A stretch of 64,000 bases of DNA from Nitrobacter vulgaris (GCF_002028545.1 NZ_MWPQ01000019.1:1-64000); one strand, 5' to 3'; shown: positions 27,352 through 37,553, numbered from the stretch's first letter. Notes: a model not told the origin generated them from the sequence alone. Program-made: numbers and translations.

Positions 27352-28344
27352 GTGAAAACGGCCATTACAAAACTATTCGGCATCCAGCATCCGATCATCC
27401 AGGGCGGCATGCATTATGTCGGCTTCGCCGAGCTTGCCTCCGCGGTCTCGAATGCGGGTGGTCTCGGCATCATCACCGGATTGACCCAGAAGACGCCGGA
27501 CCTGCTGGCGAAGGAAATCGCGCGTTGCCGTGGCATGACCGATAAGCCGTTCGGTGTAAATCTGACGTTTCTCCCCGCGTTCACCGCGCCGCCATACCCT
27601 GAATATATCCAGGCGATCGTGGAAGGCGGCGTCAGGATCGTCGAGACGGCGGGCCGCAATCCGGAGCAGTACATGGCCGCGCTCAAGGCTGCCGGCATCA
27701 AGGTGATCCACAAATGCACCTCCGTGAGGCACGCGCTGAAAGCGGAACAGATCGGTTGCGACGCGGTCAGCGTCGACGGCTTCGAGTGCGGCGGTCACCC
27801 GGGCGAGGACGACATCCCCAACATGATTCTGCTGCCGCGCGCCGCCGACGAACTCAAGATTCCGTTCGTGGCGTCGGGCGGCATGGCAGATGCGCGCAGC
27901 CTGGTCGCCGCGTTGGCGCTCGGTGCCGACGGCATGAACATGGGCACGCGCTTCATAGCCACGAAAGAGGCGCCGGTGCATGACAACGTGAAGAAGGCGC
28001 TGGTCGCGGCCTCCGAACGCGATACCCGGCTGATCATGCGCGCGCTGCGCAACACTGAGCGTGTCTTGAACAACCGCAAGGTCGAGAGACTCATGGAGAT
28101 CGAGCGGGAGAAAGGCGAGAGCCTCAAGATCGAAGACATTATCGAGGAGGTCGCCGGCATCTATCCCAAGGTCATGGTTGAAGGCGACTTGGATGCCGGC
28201 GCCTGGAGCTGCGGCATGACGGTTGGTTTGATCGACGACGTGCCGAGCTGCAAGGAGCTGATCGATCGCATCATGGGCGGTGCAGAGCGCATCATCCGTC
28301 AGCGGCTGACAGGTCTGCTCGACGGCAAAATGGCTATGGCTTAG
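27352..28344 (+). CDS. Nitronate monooxygenase (2-nitropropane dioxygenase family)
   Basis: This 330-residue FMN-dependent TIM-barrel enzyme oxidises alkyl nitronates such as propionate-3-nitronate to aldehyde and nitrite. It has the class signatures IQGGMHYVG near the N-terminus, DGFECGGHPGEDD with the catalytic His near residue 147, and a phosphate-binding ASGGMADARS region. The start is a GTG at 27352 with GGGAG six bases before it; an ATG four bases upstream is in another frame. Some members act as enoyl-ACP or other flavin reductases, so the substrate is not certain. Confidence 0.88.
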   Translation: MKTAITKLFGIQHPIIQGGMHYVGFAELASAVSNAGGLGIITGLTQKTPDLLAKEIARCRGMTDKPFGVNLTFLPAFTAPPYPEYIQAIVEGGVRIVETAGRNPEQYMAALKAAGIKVIHKCTSVRHALKAEQIGCDAVSVDGFECGGHPGEDDIPNMILLPRAADELKIPFVASGGMADARSLVAALALGADGMNMGTRFIATKEAPVHDNVKKALVAASERDTRLIMRALRNTERVLNNRKVERLMEIEREKGESLKIEDIIEEVAGIYPKVMVEGDLDAGAWSCGMTVGLIDDVPSCKELIDRIMGGAERIIRQRLTGLLDGKMAMA

Positions 28345-28385
28345 CGGATTCGAGAATCGGCTGTGGTCTCGGCGCTGTCGAAAAC

Positions 28386-29702
28386 TTAGCTGTCGTGGCC
28401 GATGTGCTTGTGGCGAATACGGCGCACGATCGACCAGATCGTTAACGCCGCCACCGGAATGAAGCCCGCCGTCAGATAGCCCGGCTCGATCGCGACCGTT
28501 CCGGACTCATGGAGCGCCTTTGCGACGTAGCCGAACAGGCTGACCACATAATAGGTGATGGCCGCAACCGACAGCCCCTCGACGGTGGTTTGCAGCCGCA
28601 GTTGCATCCGGGTGCGGGCGTTCATCGATTTTAGCAGTTCCTGATTCTGCTGTTCGAGTTCGACATCGACCCGCGTGCGCAGCAGGTTTGCCGCCCGCGA
28701 CAGCTTGAACGACAGGTTTTCCTGACGCGCCTCGGTGGTCACGCAGGTTCGCATAGCCGGCGCCATTCGCCGCGCCAGAAATGACGTCCATGTCGGCAGA
28801 CCGGACACCTTCCGCTCGCCGATGGTCGTCAGCCGCTGCTGCACGATCTCGTAATAGGCGCGGCTGGCGCCGAAACGAAACACGCTCGCCGCCGCGCCAG
28901 CCTCGACCTCCGCGGCCAGCGCCGTCAGTTCGTCGAGCAGGTGGCGGTTGTCCGCGAGATTGCCGTTATTGCGCATCTTGTCGGTCACTTCGGCAAGGCG
29001 CTGCTCGACCTCGCTGATCGAAGGCGCGAGCCGCTGCGCCTCGGGCAGGCCGAGCAAAGCGAGCGTGCGATAGGTCTCAATCTCGATCACGCGTTGCGCC
29101 AGCGCGCCGGCGCGATCGGGATTGAGCTTGCGGTCGACCACCAGGATTTTCACGAATCCGGACGGGTCGGGCTGGAAGTCCGTGGCGTAAATCGCTGCGC
29201 CATCGTTGTTTTCGGCAAGCGCCAGACTGGTTCGCTCGAACAGTCGCTCTGGCGGTTGAACAGCGGGCCCGTCGGCGAGCACATGCATGTCGATCGCCAC
29301 AAGCAACGGCCCGGGCTGCGGCACAAGTTGCATTGGGGCAGCTAGCGCGGCGGCGGGCGGGTGAAACGGAATGCCCTCGGCAGGAGAGTGCAATTCCCAG
29401 GTGTAGGTCGTAAATTCGGAATGCTGCTCCCACCGCAGCGTCGTGGTGCCGAAGGCCACGCGATAGTGCCGTTCGGAGGCGGTCGGTACGGGCAGGCCAC
29501 GTGCCGAGCAGAATTTCGCGAGGTTGGCGAGGTCTATCTGCGCGCGCTCGCCGGCCGTGTCGAACGCGAAATGCAGAATTCGGGCGGGAACGGTCAGCGC
29601 CGTGAAGGGCCGCGCATGGAGCTCGCCGAGAATCGCGGTGCGGAGCGGATGCGGAGCAAGCCGGGCGGACTCTGCGTCCCCAATCGAGACTTCCGCGCTC
29701 AT
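28386..29702 (-). CDS. DUF3422-family membrane protein
   Basis: This 438-residue protein has a soluble N-terminal region beginning with the family motif LGELHARPF near residue 26, a long helical middle, and two closely spaced C-terminal membrane helices (VEGLSVAAITYYVVSLFGYV and YLTAGFIPVAALTIW) ending in a His/Lys-rich tail. DUF3422 proteins are conserved in proteobacteria and of unknown function; the shape resembles CorA-like or KdpD-like anchored proteins. GGAAAGG precedes the ATG. Confidence 0.87.
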   Translation of the reverse strand: MSAEVSIGDAESARLAPHPLRTAILGELHARPFTALTVPARILHFAFDTAGERAQIDLANLAKFCSARGLPVPTASERHYRVAFGTTTLRWEQHSEFTTYTWELHSPAEGIPFHPPAAALAAPMQLVPQPGPLLVAIDMHVLADGPAVQPPERLFERTSLALAENNDGAAIYATDFQPDPSGFVKILVVDRKLNPDRAGALAQRVIEIETYRTLALLGLPEAQRLAPSISEVEQRLAEVTDKMRNNGNLADNRHLLDELTALAAEVEAGAAASVFRFGASRAYYEIVQQRLTTIGERKVSGLPTWTSFLARRMAPAMRTCVTTEARQENLSFKLSRAANLLRTRVDVELEQQNQELLKSMNARTRMQLRLQTTVEGLSVAAITYYVVSLFGYVAKALHESGTVAIEPGYLTAGFIPVAALTIWSIVRRIRHKHIGHDS

Positions 29703-29840
29703 GCGATCCTTTCCGGCGTACGTCGCTTGTTCTGTTGACGGTGCAACGACCGCGGCACCGATGCGCGGTGTTGCGCTTCCTGATAAGCCGAGAACGATTG
29801 CCGATCAACGGCGATCCGGAGCAAACGGGTCACGCGCGCC

Positions 29841-30053
29841 TCAATAATGCGGCGGCGGCTCGCTAGCCGGGGCTGGCCGCCCGGCTTCCGCCTCCCGCAA
29901 GCGCTCGCCGAGTTCGGCAATCTGTCGCATCAGCGAGTCGATCTGCTTCCACTGCGCAGTGACGACCTGATTCAGGGCCTCGATGGATTCCTCCTGGTAC
30001 GTTGCGCGCATCTCCAGCGCATCGATACGGTCCGCGGAAGTCTTGTCAGTCAT
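29841..30053 (-). CDS. slyX: SlyX-family protein
   Basis: This 70-residue coiled-coil protein has the family ending PPHY and heptad-rich EESIEALNQVV and IDSLMRQIAELGERL. SlyX function is unknown. Its ATG lies inside the end of trhO (8-base overlap), so translation is coupled. Confidence 0.88.
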   Translation of the reverse strand: MTDKTSADRIDALEMRATYQEESIEALNQVVTAQWKQIDSLMRQIAELGERLREAEAGRPAPASEPPPHY

Positions 30054-30813
30054 CGCGCGGCATTCCGTCCATCATCTGGTCCGGGGATCGGGATTCCTTC
30101 AGCCCGTGACTGAGAGCGATTCTGTCATCGAATACAAAACATTCGCCTCGCCAGCGGCTTTCGCTTTCAGGAATGTCCTCGAGGTATTTCAGGATGCCGC
30201 CCTTGAGGTGATAGACTTCCCCGAACCCGCGCGACAGCAGGTAGGAGCTTGCTTTCTCACAACGAATCCCGCCTGTGCAAAACATTGCGATCCTGTGATG
30301 CTTGTGCGGATCGAGTTCTCGCGCGGCGAAATCCTTGAACTTTCCGAAACGGGAGAGTTGCGGATCGACAGCGCCTTCAAAGCTGCCCATCGCCACCTCG
30401 AAGGCATTGCGGACATCGATCAGAAGTGTGCCGGGCGTGGCGATCAGTTCATTCCAGTCCCTCGGGCCGACGTAGATGCCGACCGCGCGGGTCGGATCGG
30501 TCGCGGGGTCGCCCAGCGTCACGATCTCTTTCTTGAGCCGGACCTTCAGCCGTGCAAACGGCATCGTCGAGGCATGCGAGAATTTCAGCTCGAGATTATT
30601 CAGCCGGCCGGAGAACAGCGGGCCGGTCCGTAATTCTGATACCAGCGTGTCGATTGCGCTCGGCATTCCGGCGACGGTCCCGTTGATGCCCTCGGCAGCG
30701 AGCAGGATCGAGCCCTTGATGGACCGCCCGGCGCACAGCGCGCGCAGCGGTTCGCGCAACTCGCGAAAATTCGGCAGCGGCGTAAATTGGTACAAAGCGG
30801 CGACCTTGAGCAT
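30046..30813 (-). CDS. trhO: tRNA uridine 5-hydroxylase TrhO (rhodanese-fold, YceA/UPF0176)
   Basis: TrhO makes 5-hydroxyuridine at position 34 of certain tRNAs, the first step to 5-(carboxy)methoxyuridine, using oxygen. The 255-residue protein has an N-terminal acylphosphatase-like domain (ILLAAEGINGTVAG) and a rhodanese domain whose active Cys is in MFCTGGIRCEKA near residue 180. It is read together with slyX. No Shine-Dalgarno is visible at the ATG. Older annotations call it a rhodanese-related sulfurtransferase. Confidence 0.9.
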   Translation of the reverse strand: MLKVAALYQFTPLPNFRELREPLRALCAGRSIKGSILLAAEGINGTVAGMPSAIDTLVSELRTGPLFSGRLNNLELKFSHASTMPFARLKVRLKKEIVTLGDPATDPTRAVGIYVGPRDWNELIATPGTLLIDVRNAFEVAMGSFEGAVDPQLSRFGKFKDFAARELDPHKHHRIAMFCTGGIRCEKASSYLLSRGFGEVYHLKGGILKYLEDIPESESRWRGECFVFDDRIALSHGLKESRSPDQMMDGMPRDD

Positions 30814-31001
30814 GGGGCGGGTTTAGCAGCCAGCACCGCGTCGCGAAACCCATGCAATAATTCAATAGAGGGTCGATAGCGGATAATGTCCCTTTCTGTC
30901 CCGCTTCGTCGTGCAGACCGGTCTTCTGCTGCCATCTGCAACGGCCGTTGCATACGAGGTTCTGTTGCCGTTCGACCGTCAGGGAATACTTCGTCGCATA
31001 G

Positions 31002-31030
31002 AAAAAGCCGGCCCGCAAAGGGCCGGCCAT
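31002..31030 (-). terminator. Rho-independent terminator downstream of csbD
   Basis: Perfect 8-bp stem GCCGGCCC/GGGCCGGC (31007-31014, 31020-31027) with a 5-base loop. On the minus strand it is followed by a U-run from the AAAAA at 31002-31006. It lies about 50 bases after the csbD stop codon. Confidence 0.85.
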
Positions 31031-31078
31031 TCACGTCAAAATGCGACGCACGTTTTAGTTGGATCAAGATTAGTCAGA

Positions 31079-31294
31079 TCAGAGTTTCTTGTTGATTGCG
31101 GCTGCTGCTTTGTCAGCAGCGTCCTTGGTCGCTTCCTTGGCGTCGCCAAGCGCGTTCTGACCCTTACCCTTTAATTCTTGAATCGCGCCTTCACCCTGAA
31201 GCTTCTCCGAACCGACCGCTTCGCCAATTCCCTGTTTGGCCTTACCGATTGCTTCGTTGACGGTACCCTTGATCTTGTCGGTAGTGGAACCCAT
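31079..31294 (-). CDS. CsbD-family stress protein
   Basis: This 71-residue hydrophilic Lys/Ala/Gly-rich helical protein has the CsbD signature ([17 protein letters not shown], then [17 protein letters not shown]). CsbD proteins accumulate in stationary phase or general stress; their action is unknown. A perfect EcfG-type promoter lies 32 bases upstream and a terminator follows, so it is a single-gene transcript. Confidence 0.95.
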   Translation of the reverse strand: MGSTTDKIKGTVNEAIGKAKQGIGEAVGSEKLQGEGAIQELKGKGQNALGDAKEATKDAADKAAAAINKKL

Positions 31295-31326
31295 AAGTTT
31301 TTCTCCTTCACGTCAGCCTGCACCAT

Positions 31327-31351
31327 AACGTGCAATGCGTTGAAGGGTTCC
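31327..31351 (-). promoter_or_regulatory. EcfG-type (general stress) promoter of csbD
   Basis: On the minus strand: GGAAC (31351-31347), 16 bases, CGTT (31330-31327). This matches the alphaproteobacterial EcfG consensus exactly and ends 32 bases before the csbD ATG, a normal leader length. Confidence 0.8.
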
Positions 31352-31408
31352 TGCGGTGGAAAAGGGACGTGCCGTTCCGCATTCAAAAAGAAATTCAGAA
31401 GAGAGGTC

Positions 31409-31440
31409 CATGAGCGGGTCGAAAGGGTGATCCGCTCATG
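31409..31440. repeat. Inverted repeat, 9-bp perfect arms
   Basis: CATGAGCGG (31409-31417) and CCGCTCATG (31432-31440), separated by 14 bases, lie between the end of the chemotaxis receptor gene and the csbD promoter. No T-run follows, so it is not a standard terminator; it could be an operator or a processing hairpin. Confidence 0.5.
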
Positions 31441-31489
31441 ATTCATGTTCGCGCCAGATGCGGCTATGGATCGAGGATATCGTCCCCGA

Positions 31490-33586
31490 CTAAGCAGCTC
31501 TGACCGTTGCGAGAAATTTCTCGACCTCCTGCTTGAGACGACCAGTGTCCCCGGACAGGGACTTCGCCGCCGCAAGGGCCTGCGTGGAGGCGCTGCCTGT
31601 CACCGAAGCTCCGTTGCTGACCTCGATAATGTTGGAGGAAACTTCTGAGGTTCCGGCAGCAGCCTGCTGGACGTTGCGGGATATCTCCTGAGTTGCCGAC
31701 GCCTGCTCTTCGACTGCCGAAGCGATCGTGGCAGAAATCTCCGCGATCTTTCCGATGACGATCCCGATTTCCTTCACGTTATCGACAGAGTCGTCAGTCG
31801 CCGACTGGATGCTTGTAATCTGCTGGCCGATTTCGGCGGTGGCCTTCGCGGTCTGTTCGGCCAACGCCTTGACCTCGGACGCTACGACGGCAAACCCCCG
31901 GCCGGCTTCACCAGCGCGAGCGGCCTCGATCGTTGCATTGAGTGCCAGGAGATTGGTCTGGCTGGCAATCGTATTGATAAGTTCAACCACGTCTCCGATC
32001 TTCGTGGATGCCTGCGACAGCGAATTGATACGCTGGTCGGCGCTATGAGCCTTCTGCGCCGCGTCGTTTGCGATCCTCGAGGCTTCCTGCACCTGCCGGC
32101 TGATTTCATTCACGGAGGCCGCCATTTCCTCACTTGCAGAGGCCACAGACTGAACGTTGACCGTTGCCTCCTCGGAAGCCGCTGCCACAGCTGATGACAG
32201 CTGATGGGTTTGCTCGGCCGTCTTGGTCAAGGCGGTCGCCGAATCTTCGAGTTGGGTCGCCGCCGAGGATACGGTCTGGATCACTGCGCCGACCGCCGCT
32301 TCGAAGCCATCGGCAAGGCGGTGCATGTCCGCTTTGCGCTGCTGCGCAGCAAGTTGATCCTGCTGCATCTTGGCTTCCGCTTCATCGCGCGCCTTCTGCT
32401 CGGCCTTGACCTTGAAGGTTTCGACCGCCCGCGCCATGTCGCCCATTTCGTCCTTGCGGTCGAGCCCGGGCAGGACGACGGAGAAATTGCCTTTTGCGAG
32501 TTCACCCATCGCTGTCGTCAGCGCCGCCAACGGCCGCAGGATTCGCGAGAACGCTATCCAGAAGCTGACAAAAGCGAGGGCGATACAGCCCAGAAATATC
32601 AAGCCGGCGATGAGCAGTTTGGATGAGCTGTTTGCAGCCTCCTTGGCCGCCTCCTGGTCGGCCGCTTCACCGACTGCATTGGCCAGCCGAAGTATCGAAT
32701 TGATCGCGGTCGTCGCCTGCGCCACATAGTCGTTGCCGCTGATCTTGTATTCACCCGTCTCGGCTGCCGCGAGTACGGCGTCGCGAGTCTGGCCGTAGAT
32801 CTGGAAATAATCTCTCTCGACACCCGAGATCGCATCAGCAACTTTTCTCGGCAAGTCGGCGCGCATACGAGCCGGTGAAATGGTTTCCCATGCCAGCTCA
32901 ACATTTCCGCGGAAACGAGCGATCGTCCGCAAGTTGGTCGTGGAAATCTTGGCGCGGGAGCCAACCATCCCTCCGAAGAGCGCGCGCTCCCTTCCGGCGT
33001 TCTCTGCCATCTGCGCAGTCAGATGACGTAAGCTGACCAATTGCGTCAGGGCCGCTGTAGGCGGGCGGGTCAGCGTTTCCAAAGTGAGCCGCAGCCTGTT
33101 GCCGGATACGTCAATCAGCTTGGTGATGGTCGGCGAGAAGCTCTCCACGACGTCCGGGTTCCGTTCCGATCCCCGCTTGGGAAGATTCTCGTCGAGGCGC
33201 GTGCGAAATCCGACGAACCCCTGGAAAGCGCTCTCGGCCTCCGAGATTTTCGATTCCGCAGATTTCATCGCCGGATTTCCGCGCAGCAGTTGAGCGGCCT
33301 CCGAAAATGCGCGATCGGCGGCTTGCCGTGTTTCGGCGATCTGAGGACGGAGTTCTGCGGGCAGCGCATCGGGAGACTTCAGCGGCGCGTTCGTAAGTCC
33401 GCGCTCCACCGCCCACTGTCCCGCGCTTCGCAACAGCAATTGCGAGATGTGGTTCACTTCGAGGAATGCTTCAGATTGCTGTCGCTGTTCGTAGGCTTGA
33501 TAGGCCGACATTCCGGCGGAAAGTGCGCCTATCATGACGAGCGCGGAGACGATCGCGGGCAGTGTAACGCTTATCTTCGCCTTCAT
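31490..33586 (-). CDS. Transmembrane methyl-accepting chemotaxis protein, possible NIT-like sensor
   Basis: This 698-residue receptor has TM1 at about residues 8-28, a periplasmic helical domain (30-320), TM2 at ~323-346, a HAMP domain (347-400) and a cytoplasmic signalling domain with tip [18 protein letters not shown]. The periplasmic part carries [10 protein letters not shown] (59-68) and [11 protein letters not shown], which resemble the ERG/RER signatures of the NIT (nitrate/nitrite) sensing domain; this is a suggestion only. GGAAGGAT precedes the ATG. No che operon is adjacent. Confidence 0.92.
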   Translation of the reverse strand: MKAKISVTLPAIVSALVMIGALSAGMSAYQAYEQRQQSEAFLEVNHISQLLLRSAGQWAVERGLTNAPLKSPDALPAELRPQIAETRQAADRAFSEAAQLLRGNPAMKSAESKISEAESAFQGFVGFRTRLDENLPKRGSERNPDVVESFSPTITKLIDVSGNRLRLTLETLTRPPTAALTQLVSLRHLTAQMAENAGRERALFGGMVGSRAKISTTNLRTIARFRGNVELAWETISPARMRADLPRKVADAISGVERDYFQIYGQTRDAVLAAAETGEYKISGNDYVAQATTAINSILRLANAVGEAADQEAAKEAANSSSKLLIAGLIFLGCIALAFVSFWIAFSRILRPLAALTTAMGELAKGNFSVVLPGLDRKDEMGDMARAVETFKVKAEQKARDEAEAKMQQDQLAAQQRKADMHRLADGFEAAVGAVIQTVSSAATQLEDSATALTKTAEQTHQLSSAVAAASEEATVNVQSVASASEEMAASVNEISRQVQEASRIANDAAQKAHSADQRINSLSQASTKIGDVVELINTIASQTNLLALNATIEAARAGEAGRGFAVVASEVKALAEQTAKATAEIGQQITSIQSATDDSVDNVKEIGIVIGKIAEISATIASAVEEQASATQEISRNVQQAAAGTSEVSSNIIEVSNGASVTGSASTQALAAAKSLSGDTGRLKQEVEKFLATVRAA

Positions 33587-33998
33587 TTTCGGATCCTTCC
33601 GATGCAGGTGAACTCTTCGCCGATCAACCGTTCTCAGTTGATCGAGGCTGGTGTTTGGTCGCTGTAGTACGGGCTAGGACGTTGTGCTTTGATGCGCGGC
33701 TGAGTGGCGAGAAGGCCCCGCGGTACGACACATGAACCGTTCAAATCGGCGGTATCTTCGAGCTACAGGATTAAAATTTTACCAATAAACGCGAGTGGAT
33801 GATGTCTCGCAACCAAACCTTGCGTTCGGTTCAGGCTCTAACCGCGTTTTTCCGTTTGGTTTTCGATTATGAAAAATATGAAATGAAGCCGGCCTTTCCC
33901 TATTTTAAAGATATTTTCCTTATAGCGGTAAGATCATTGCCTGTAGTAATCCCGAATCGGACCGACGGCGTCGAGTACCCGAACAAGAGGACATTGCG
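33587..33998. other. Divergent promoter region between chemotaxis receptor and fad operon
   Basis: 412 bases without a supported gene. AT-rich sequence at 33830-33920, directly before the fadE-type gene, is the likely promoter area. The open frame at 33799-34002 overlaps the fadE start and has no ribosome site. No operator for a fatty-acid regulator was recognised. Confidence 0.5.
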
Positions 33999-36263
33999 AT
34001 GAGCTTTCGCCGTGACGTGATCTCCAAGCTGATCTTCTCCTGGGCGCGCCGTGTGCTGCCTTCGGTGTCCGATACCGAGCGCGAGGCGCTGGAAGCCGGG
34101 GACGTCTGGTGGGATGCCGACCTGTTCACCGGCGATCCAGAGTGGGCGAAGCTCCTGGATACCCCGCCGGCAACTTTGACAGCAGAAGAGCAGGCATTCC
34201 TCAACGGGCCCGTGGACGAACTGTGCGCCATGCTCGACGAATGGAAGATCAATTGGGAATTGCGAGATCTGCCGCCGGAGGTCTGGAATTTCATCAAGCA
34301 GAAAAAATTTCTCGGCATGATCATTCCGACCGAGCATGGCGGACTCGGCTTTTCGCCCTATGCGCATTCGGAGGTCGTGCGGAAGATTTCATCGCGCTCG
34401 CTAGTCGCTGCGGTCACGGTGATGGTGCCGAATTCACTTGGCCCCGGCGAATTGCTGATGCGTTTCGGTACCAGGGATCAACAGAGCAAATGGCTGCCAT
34501 GTCTGGCTGACGGTCGCGACGTTCCGTGCTTCGGCCTCACCAGCCCGGAAGCCGGCTCCGACGCGGCGGCGATGACCGACAGCGGCATCATCTGCAAGGG
34601 CATGTTCGAGGGCCACGAGGTCATTGGGATCAGGTTGAACTGGCACAAGCGGTACATCACGCTTGGTCCGGTGGCGACACTTCTCGGCCTCGCCTTCAAA
34701 GCCTACGATCCGGATCATCTGGTTGGCTCGCAGGAGGACCTGGGCATCACCGTGGCGCTGATTCCAACCAGCCTGCCTGGAGTTTCGATCGGCCGTCGCC
34801 ATCTTCCTGCGATGCAGGTGTTTCAGAACGGCCCAACCTGGGGCAAGGACGTCTTCGTTCCTCTCGACTACGTCATCGGCGGAAAGGAGCGTCTGGGTCA
34901 GGGCTGGAAGATGCTGATGACCGCGCTGGCTGCCGGGCGCGGCATCTCGTTGCCCTCGTTGTCGGCTGCGGGCGCGGCTTTTTCGGCGCGGACGACCGGC
35001 GCTTATGCGCGCATCCGCGAACAATTCGGCATTCCGATCGGAAAGTTCGAGGGTATCGAGGAGCCGTTGGCGCGGATTGCCGCCACGGCCTATCTGATCG
35101 ATGCGGCGCGGCGGCTGACTTGCGCTGCGCTGAACGAGGGCCACCATCCCGCGGTCATCTCCGGCATCATGAAACTGCACGCCACCGAGCGGCTGCGCAC
35201 CGTGATCGATGACGCAATGGATATCCATGGCGGCAAGGCGGTCATCGATGGACCTCAAAATTATCTCGGTAACCTCTATCGGGGGGTGCCGGTTTCGATC
35301 ACCGTGGAGGGCGCCAACATCCTGACGCGCAATCTTATCATCTTCGGGCAGGGTGCGATTCGTGCGCATCCCTATTTGCTGCAGGAGATGAATGCGCTCG
35401 GCGACACGAACAAGGCCCGAGGCCTTGATGCTTTTGACAAGACGTTCTGGGTTCACATCGTCCACAGCTTCAAGACTTTGTTCCGTGCCTGGGGCCGAAG
35501 CTGGAGCGGCGGAGTTTTTGCGCCCGCGCCGGATGACGCTGGCGCGGTGACCGGATTCTATCGTCAACTCTCGAGGTATTCGGCGGCCTTCGCATTATGC
35601 GCCGATATGGCGCTCCTGACGCTCGGCGGCAAGTTGAAGCGGAAGGAGATGCTATCCGCACGGTTTGGCGACATTCTTTCCGAGCTGTATCTCTTGTCGG
35701 CCGTACTCAAGCGTTGGCACGAGGAGGGCCGTCAGGAGGCCGATCTCGCAGCGGTCGAATGGTGCATGGCGACCGGCTTCCGCACCATGGAGCAGCGGTT
35801 TGCGGATATCCTGGCGAATCTGCCAAACCGCTTTGTCGCGATCATGCTCAAATTCATGATCCAGCCGCTCGGCGCGCAAGCGCGCGGACCCAGCGACAAG
35901 GTCATCCACGCCTGCGCGCAACTGGTGTTGGAGCCTTCCGTCGCGCGCGATCGCCTGACGCAGGGACTGTCGCATGTCGATGATGACGGTGGGCCAGCCC
36001 GGCTGGAGAAGGCATTCCTGCTGGTTACCGCCGCCGAGGACGTGTTTAAGCGGATGCACGCTGCGCGCCTGCGCGATGCGGATGCCGCCGTCAGGCAAGG
36101 CACCATCACCCAGGTCGAAGCCGAGCAGTACAAGGCAGCGCAAGAGGCAGTGGCCCGGGTTATTGAGGTCGACGACTTTGCGCCGGAGGCATTGTCGCCT
36201 CACGAGAAGCCCGTCAGCGTGCAAGTCGTGCAGGAGCGGGCCGAGACGAGGGTGGCAGGCTGA
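33999..36263 (+). CDS. fadE: Acyl-CoA dehydrogenase, FadE type
   Basis: This 754-residue long acyl-CoA dehydrogenase catalyses the first step of fatty-acid beta-oxidation, making trans-2-enoyl-CoA. It has the ACAD core (GLTSPEAGSDAAAM near residue 180; DIHGGKAVIDGPQN and TVEGANILTRN in the C-terminal core) and the extra ~250-residue C-terminal extension (DUF1974) that marks FadE. AGAGGACATTGCG precedes the ATG. Its stop overlaps the ATG of the thiolase gene (TGATG), so it heads a four-gene operon. Confidence 0.93.
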   Translation: MSFRRDVISKLIFSWARRVLPSVSDTEREALEAGDVWWDADLFTGDPEWAKLLDTPPATLTAEEQAFLNGPVDELCAMLDEWKINWELRDLPPEVWNFIKQKKFLGMIIPTEHGGLGFSPYAHSEVVRKISSRSLVAAVTVMVPNSLGPGELLMRFGTRDQQSKWLPCLADGRDVPCFGLTSPEAGSDAAAMTDSGIICKGMFEGHEVIGIRLNWHKRYITLGPVATLLGLAFKAYDPDHLVGSQEDLGITVALIPTSLPGVSIGRRHLPAMQVFQNGPTWGKDVFVPLDYVIGGKERLGQGWKMLMTALAAGRGISLPSLSAAGAAFSARTTGAYARIREQFGIPIGKFEGIEEPLARIAATAYLIDAARRLTCAALNEGHHPAVISGIMKLHATERLRTVIDDAMDIHGGKAVIDGPQNYLGNLYRGVPVSITVEGANILTRNLIIFGQGAIRAHPYLLQEMNALGDTNKARGLDAFDKTFWVHIVHSFKTLFRAWGRSWSGGVFAPAPDDAGAVTGFYRQLSRYSAAFALCADMALLTLGGKLKRKEMLSARFGDILSELYLLSAVLKRWHEEGRQEADLAAVEWCMATGFRTMEQRFADILANLPNRFVAIMLKFMIQPLGAQARGPSDKVIHACAQLVLEPSVARDRLTQGLSHVDDDGGPARLEKAFLLVTAAEDVFKRMHAARLRDADAAVRQGTITQVEAEQYKAAQEAVARVIEVDDFAPEALSPHEKPVSVQVVQERAETRVAG

Positions 36264-37546
36264 TGGTGCGCCCAGTCTATATCATCGACGGCAGCCGAAC
36301 TCCGTTCCTGAAAGCGCGCAGCGGTCCGGGGCCGTTCACGCCGGTCGATCTGGCCGTGCAATGCGGCCGGCCGTTGCTGGCGCGCCAGCCGTTCGCGCCT
36401 GACGCGTTCGATCAGGTCATCCTCGGCTGTGTCAACGTCATTGCCGATGAAATGAACCCGGCCCGCGTCGCGGCATTGCGGCTCGGCATGGGCGAGGCGA
36501 TGGTCGCGTTCACGGTGCAGATCAACTGTGGCTCGGGCATGCAGTCGATCGACACCGGCTACCGCTACATCCGCGATGGCGACGCTAATTTGATTCTGAC
36601 TGGCGGAGCGGAGGCGCTGAGCCATGCACCGCTGGTATGGCCGCAGCAGGGCGTGCGCTGGTTCGCAGGTGTTGCCGCCGCCAAGGGCATCGTTGAGAAA
36701 ATCAAGGCGATCGCCAAAGCGCGACCGCCCTATTTCAAGCCGATCATCGGGCTTGAGCGGGGGCTGACCGATCCGATCACCGAACTCAACATGGGCCAGA
36801 CCGCGGAGGTGGTCGGCCATCTTTTCGGCATCACGCGCGAACAGTCCGATGCCTACGCGGTCGAGAGCCACAAACGCCTGGCCAAGGCGCAGGCCGAAGG
36901 CTGGCTGAAAGGCGAGTTGGAAACCACTTTCGCGCGCGACGGCAAATTCTATGATCACGACGACGGCGTGCGCCCCGACTCCTCGATGGAGTCGCTGGCG
37001 AAGTTGAAGCCGGTGTTCGAGCGGCCATGGGGCCAGGTCACCGCCGGCAATTCCTCGCAGATCACTGACGGCGCTTGCTGGACGATTCTCGCATCAGAAG
37101 ACGCCGTCATCAAACACGGTCTCAAGCCGAAGGCGATGATCATCGACAGCCAGTGGTCGGGGCTGGATCCTTCAGTCATGGGACTGGGTCCGGTGCTGTC
37201 GGCGACCGAACTTTTGAAGCGCAACAAGCTATCGCTTCACGACATCGAAACCTGGGAGCTCAATGAAGCATTCGCGACGCAGGTGCTCGGCTGCCTCGCG
37301 GCGTGGGAGGATGAGAAGTTCTGCCGCGAGGTGCTCGGACTTGAGGACGCCGCCGGCACGATCGATCGCGCCAGGCTCAATGTCGATGGCGGCGCGGTCA
37401 GCCTCGGTCATCCCGTTGGCACTTCGGGCAACCGCATCGTGTTGCATCTTGTCAACGCTATGAAGCGGCTCGGCACAAGGCGCGGGATTGCCACCGAATG
37501 CATCGGCGGCGGGCTGGGCGGTGCGATGCTGGTTGAGATGGTGTGA
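36263..37546 (+). CDS. fadI: Acetyl-CoA C-acyltransferase (FadI/thiolase)
   Basis: This 427-residue thiolase splits 3-ketoacyl-CoA with CoA to give acetyl-CoA. The acyl-accepting Cys is in QINCGSGMQS near residue 93, and the C-terminal active-site residues are in LGHPVGTSGNR and ATECIGGGLGGAM. The start overlaps the fadE stop by one base and the next gene starts 7 bases after its stop, so it is translated as part of the fad operon. It is of the FadI/trifunctional-partner kind rather than a biosynthetic PhaA thiolase. Confidence 0.92.
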   Translation: MVRPVYIIDGSRTPFLKARSGPGPFTPVDLAVQCGRPLLARQPFAPDAFDQVILGCVNVIADEMNPARVAALRLGMGEAMVAFTVQINCGSGMQSIDTGYRYIRDGDANLILTGGAEALSHAPLVWPQQGVRWFAGVAAAKGIVEKIKAIAKARPPYFKPIIGLERGLTDPITELNMGQTAEVVGHLFGITREQSDAYAVESHKRLAKAQAEGWLKGELETTFARDGKFYDHDDGVRPDSSMESLAKLKPVFERPWGQVTAGNSSQITDGACWTILASEDAVIKHGLKPKAMIIDSQWSGLDPSVMGLGPVLSATELLKRNKLSLHDIETWELNEAFATQVLGCLAAWEDEKFCREVLGLEDAAGTIDRARLNVDGGAVSLGHPVGTSGNRIVLHLVNAMKRLGTRRGIATECIGGGLGGAMLVEMV

Positions 37547-37553
37547 GGGCGTC

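Noticed and set aside
33799-34002. 67-codon plus-strand frame before fadE
   Set aside because: Overlaps the fadE start codon, lacks a ribosome site and is AT-rich promoter-like sequence.
34434-35567. 377-codon minus-strand frame
   Set aside because: Fully antisense to fadE, whose motifs and operon overlaps are clear; no start signal.
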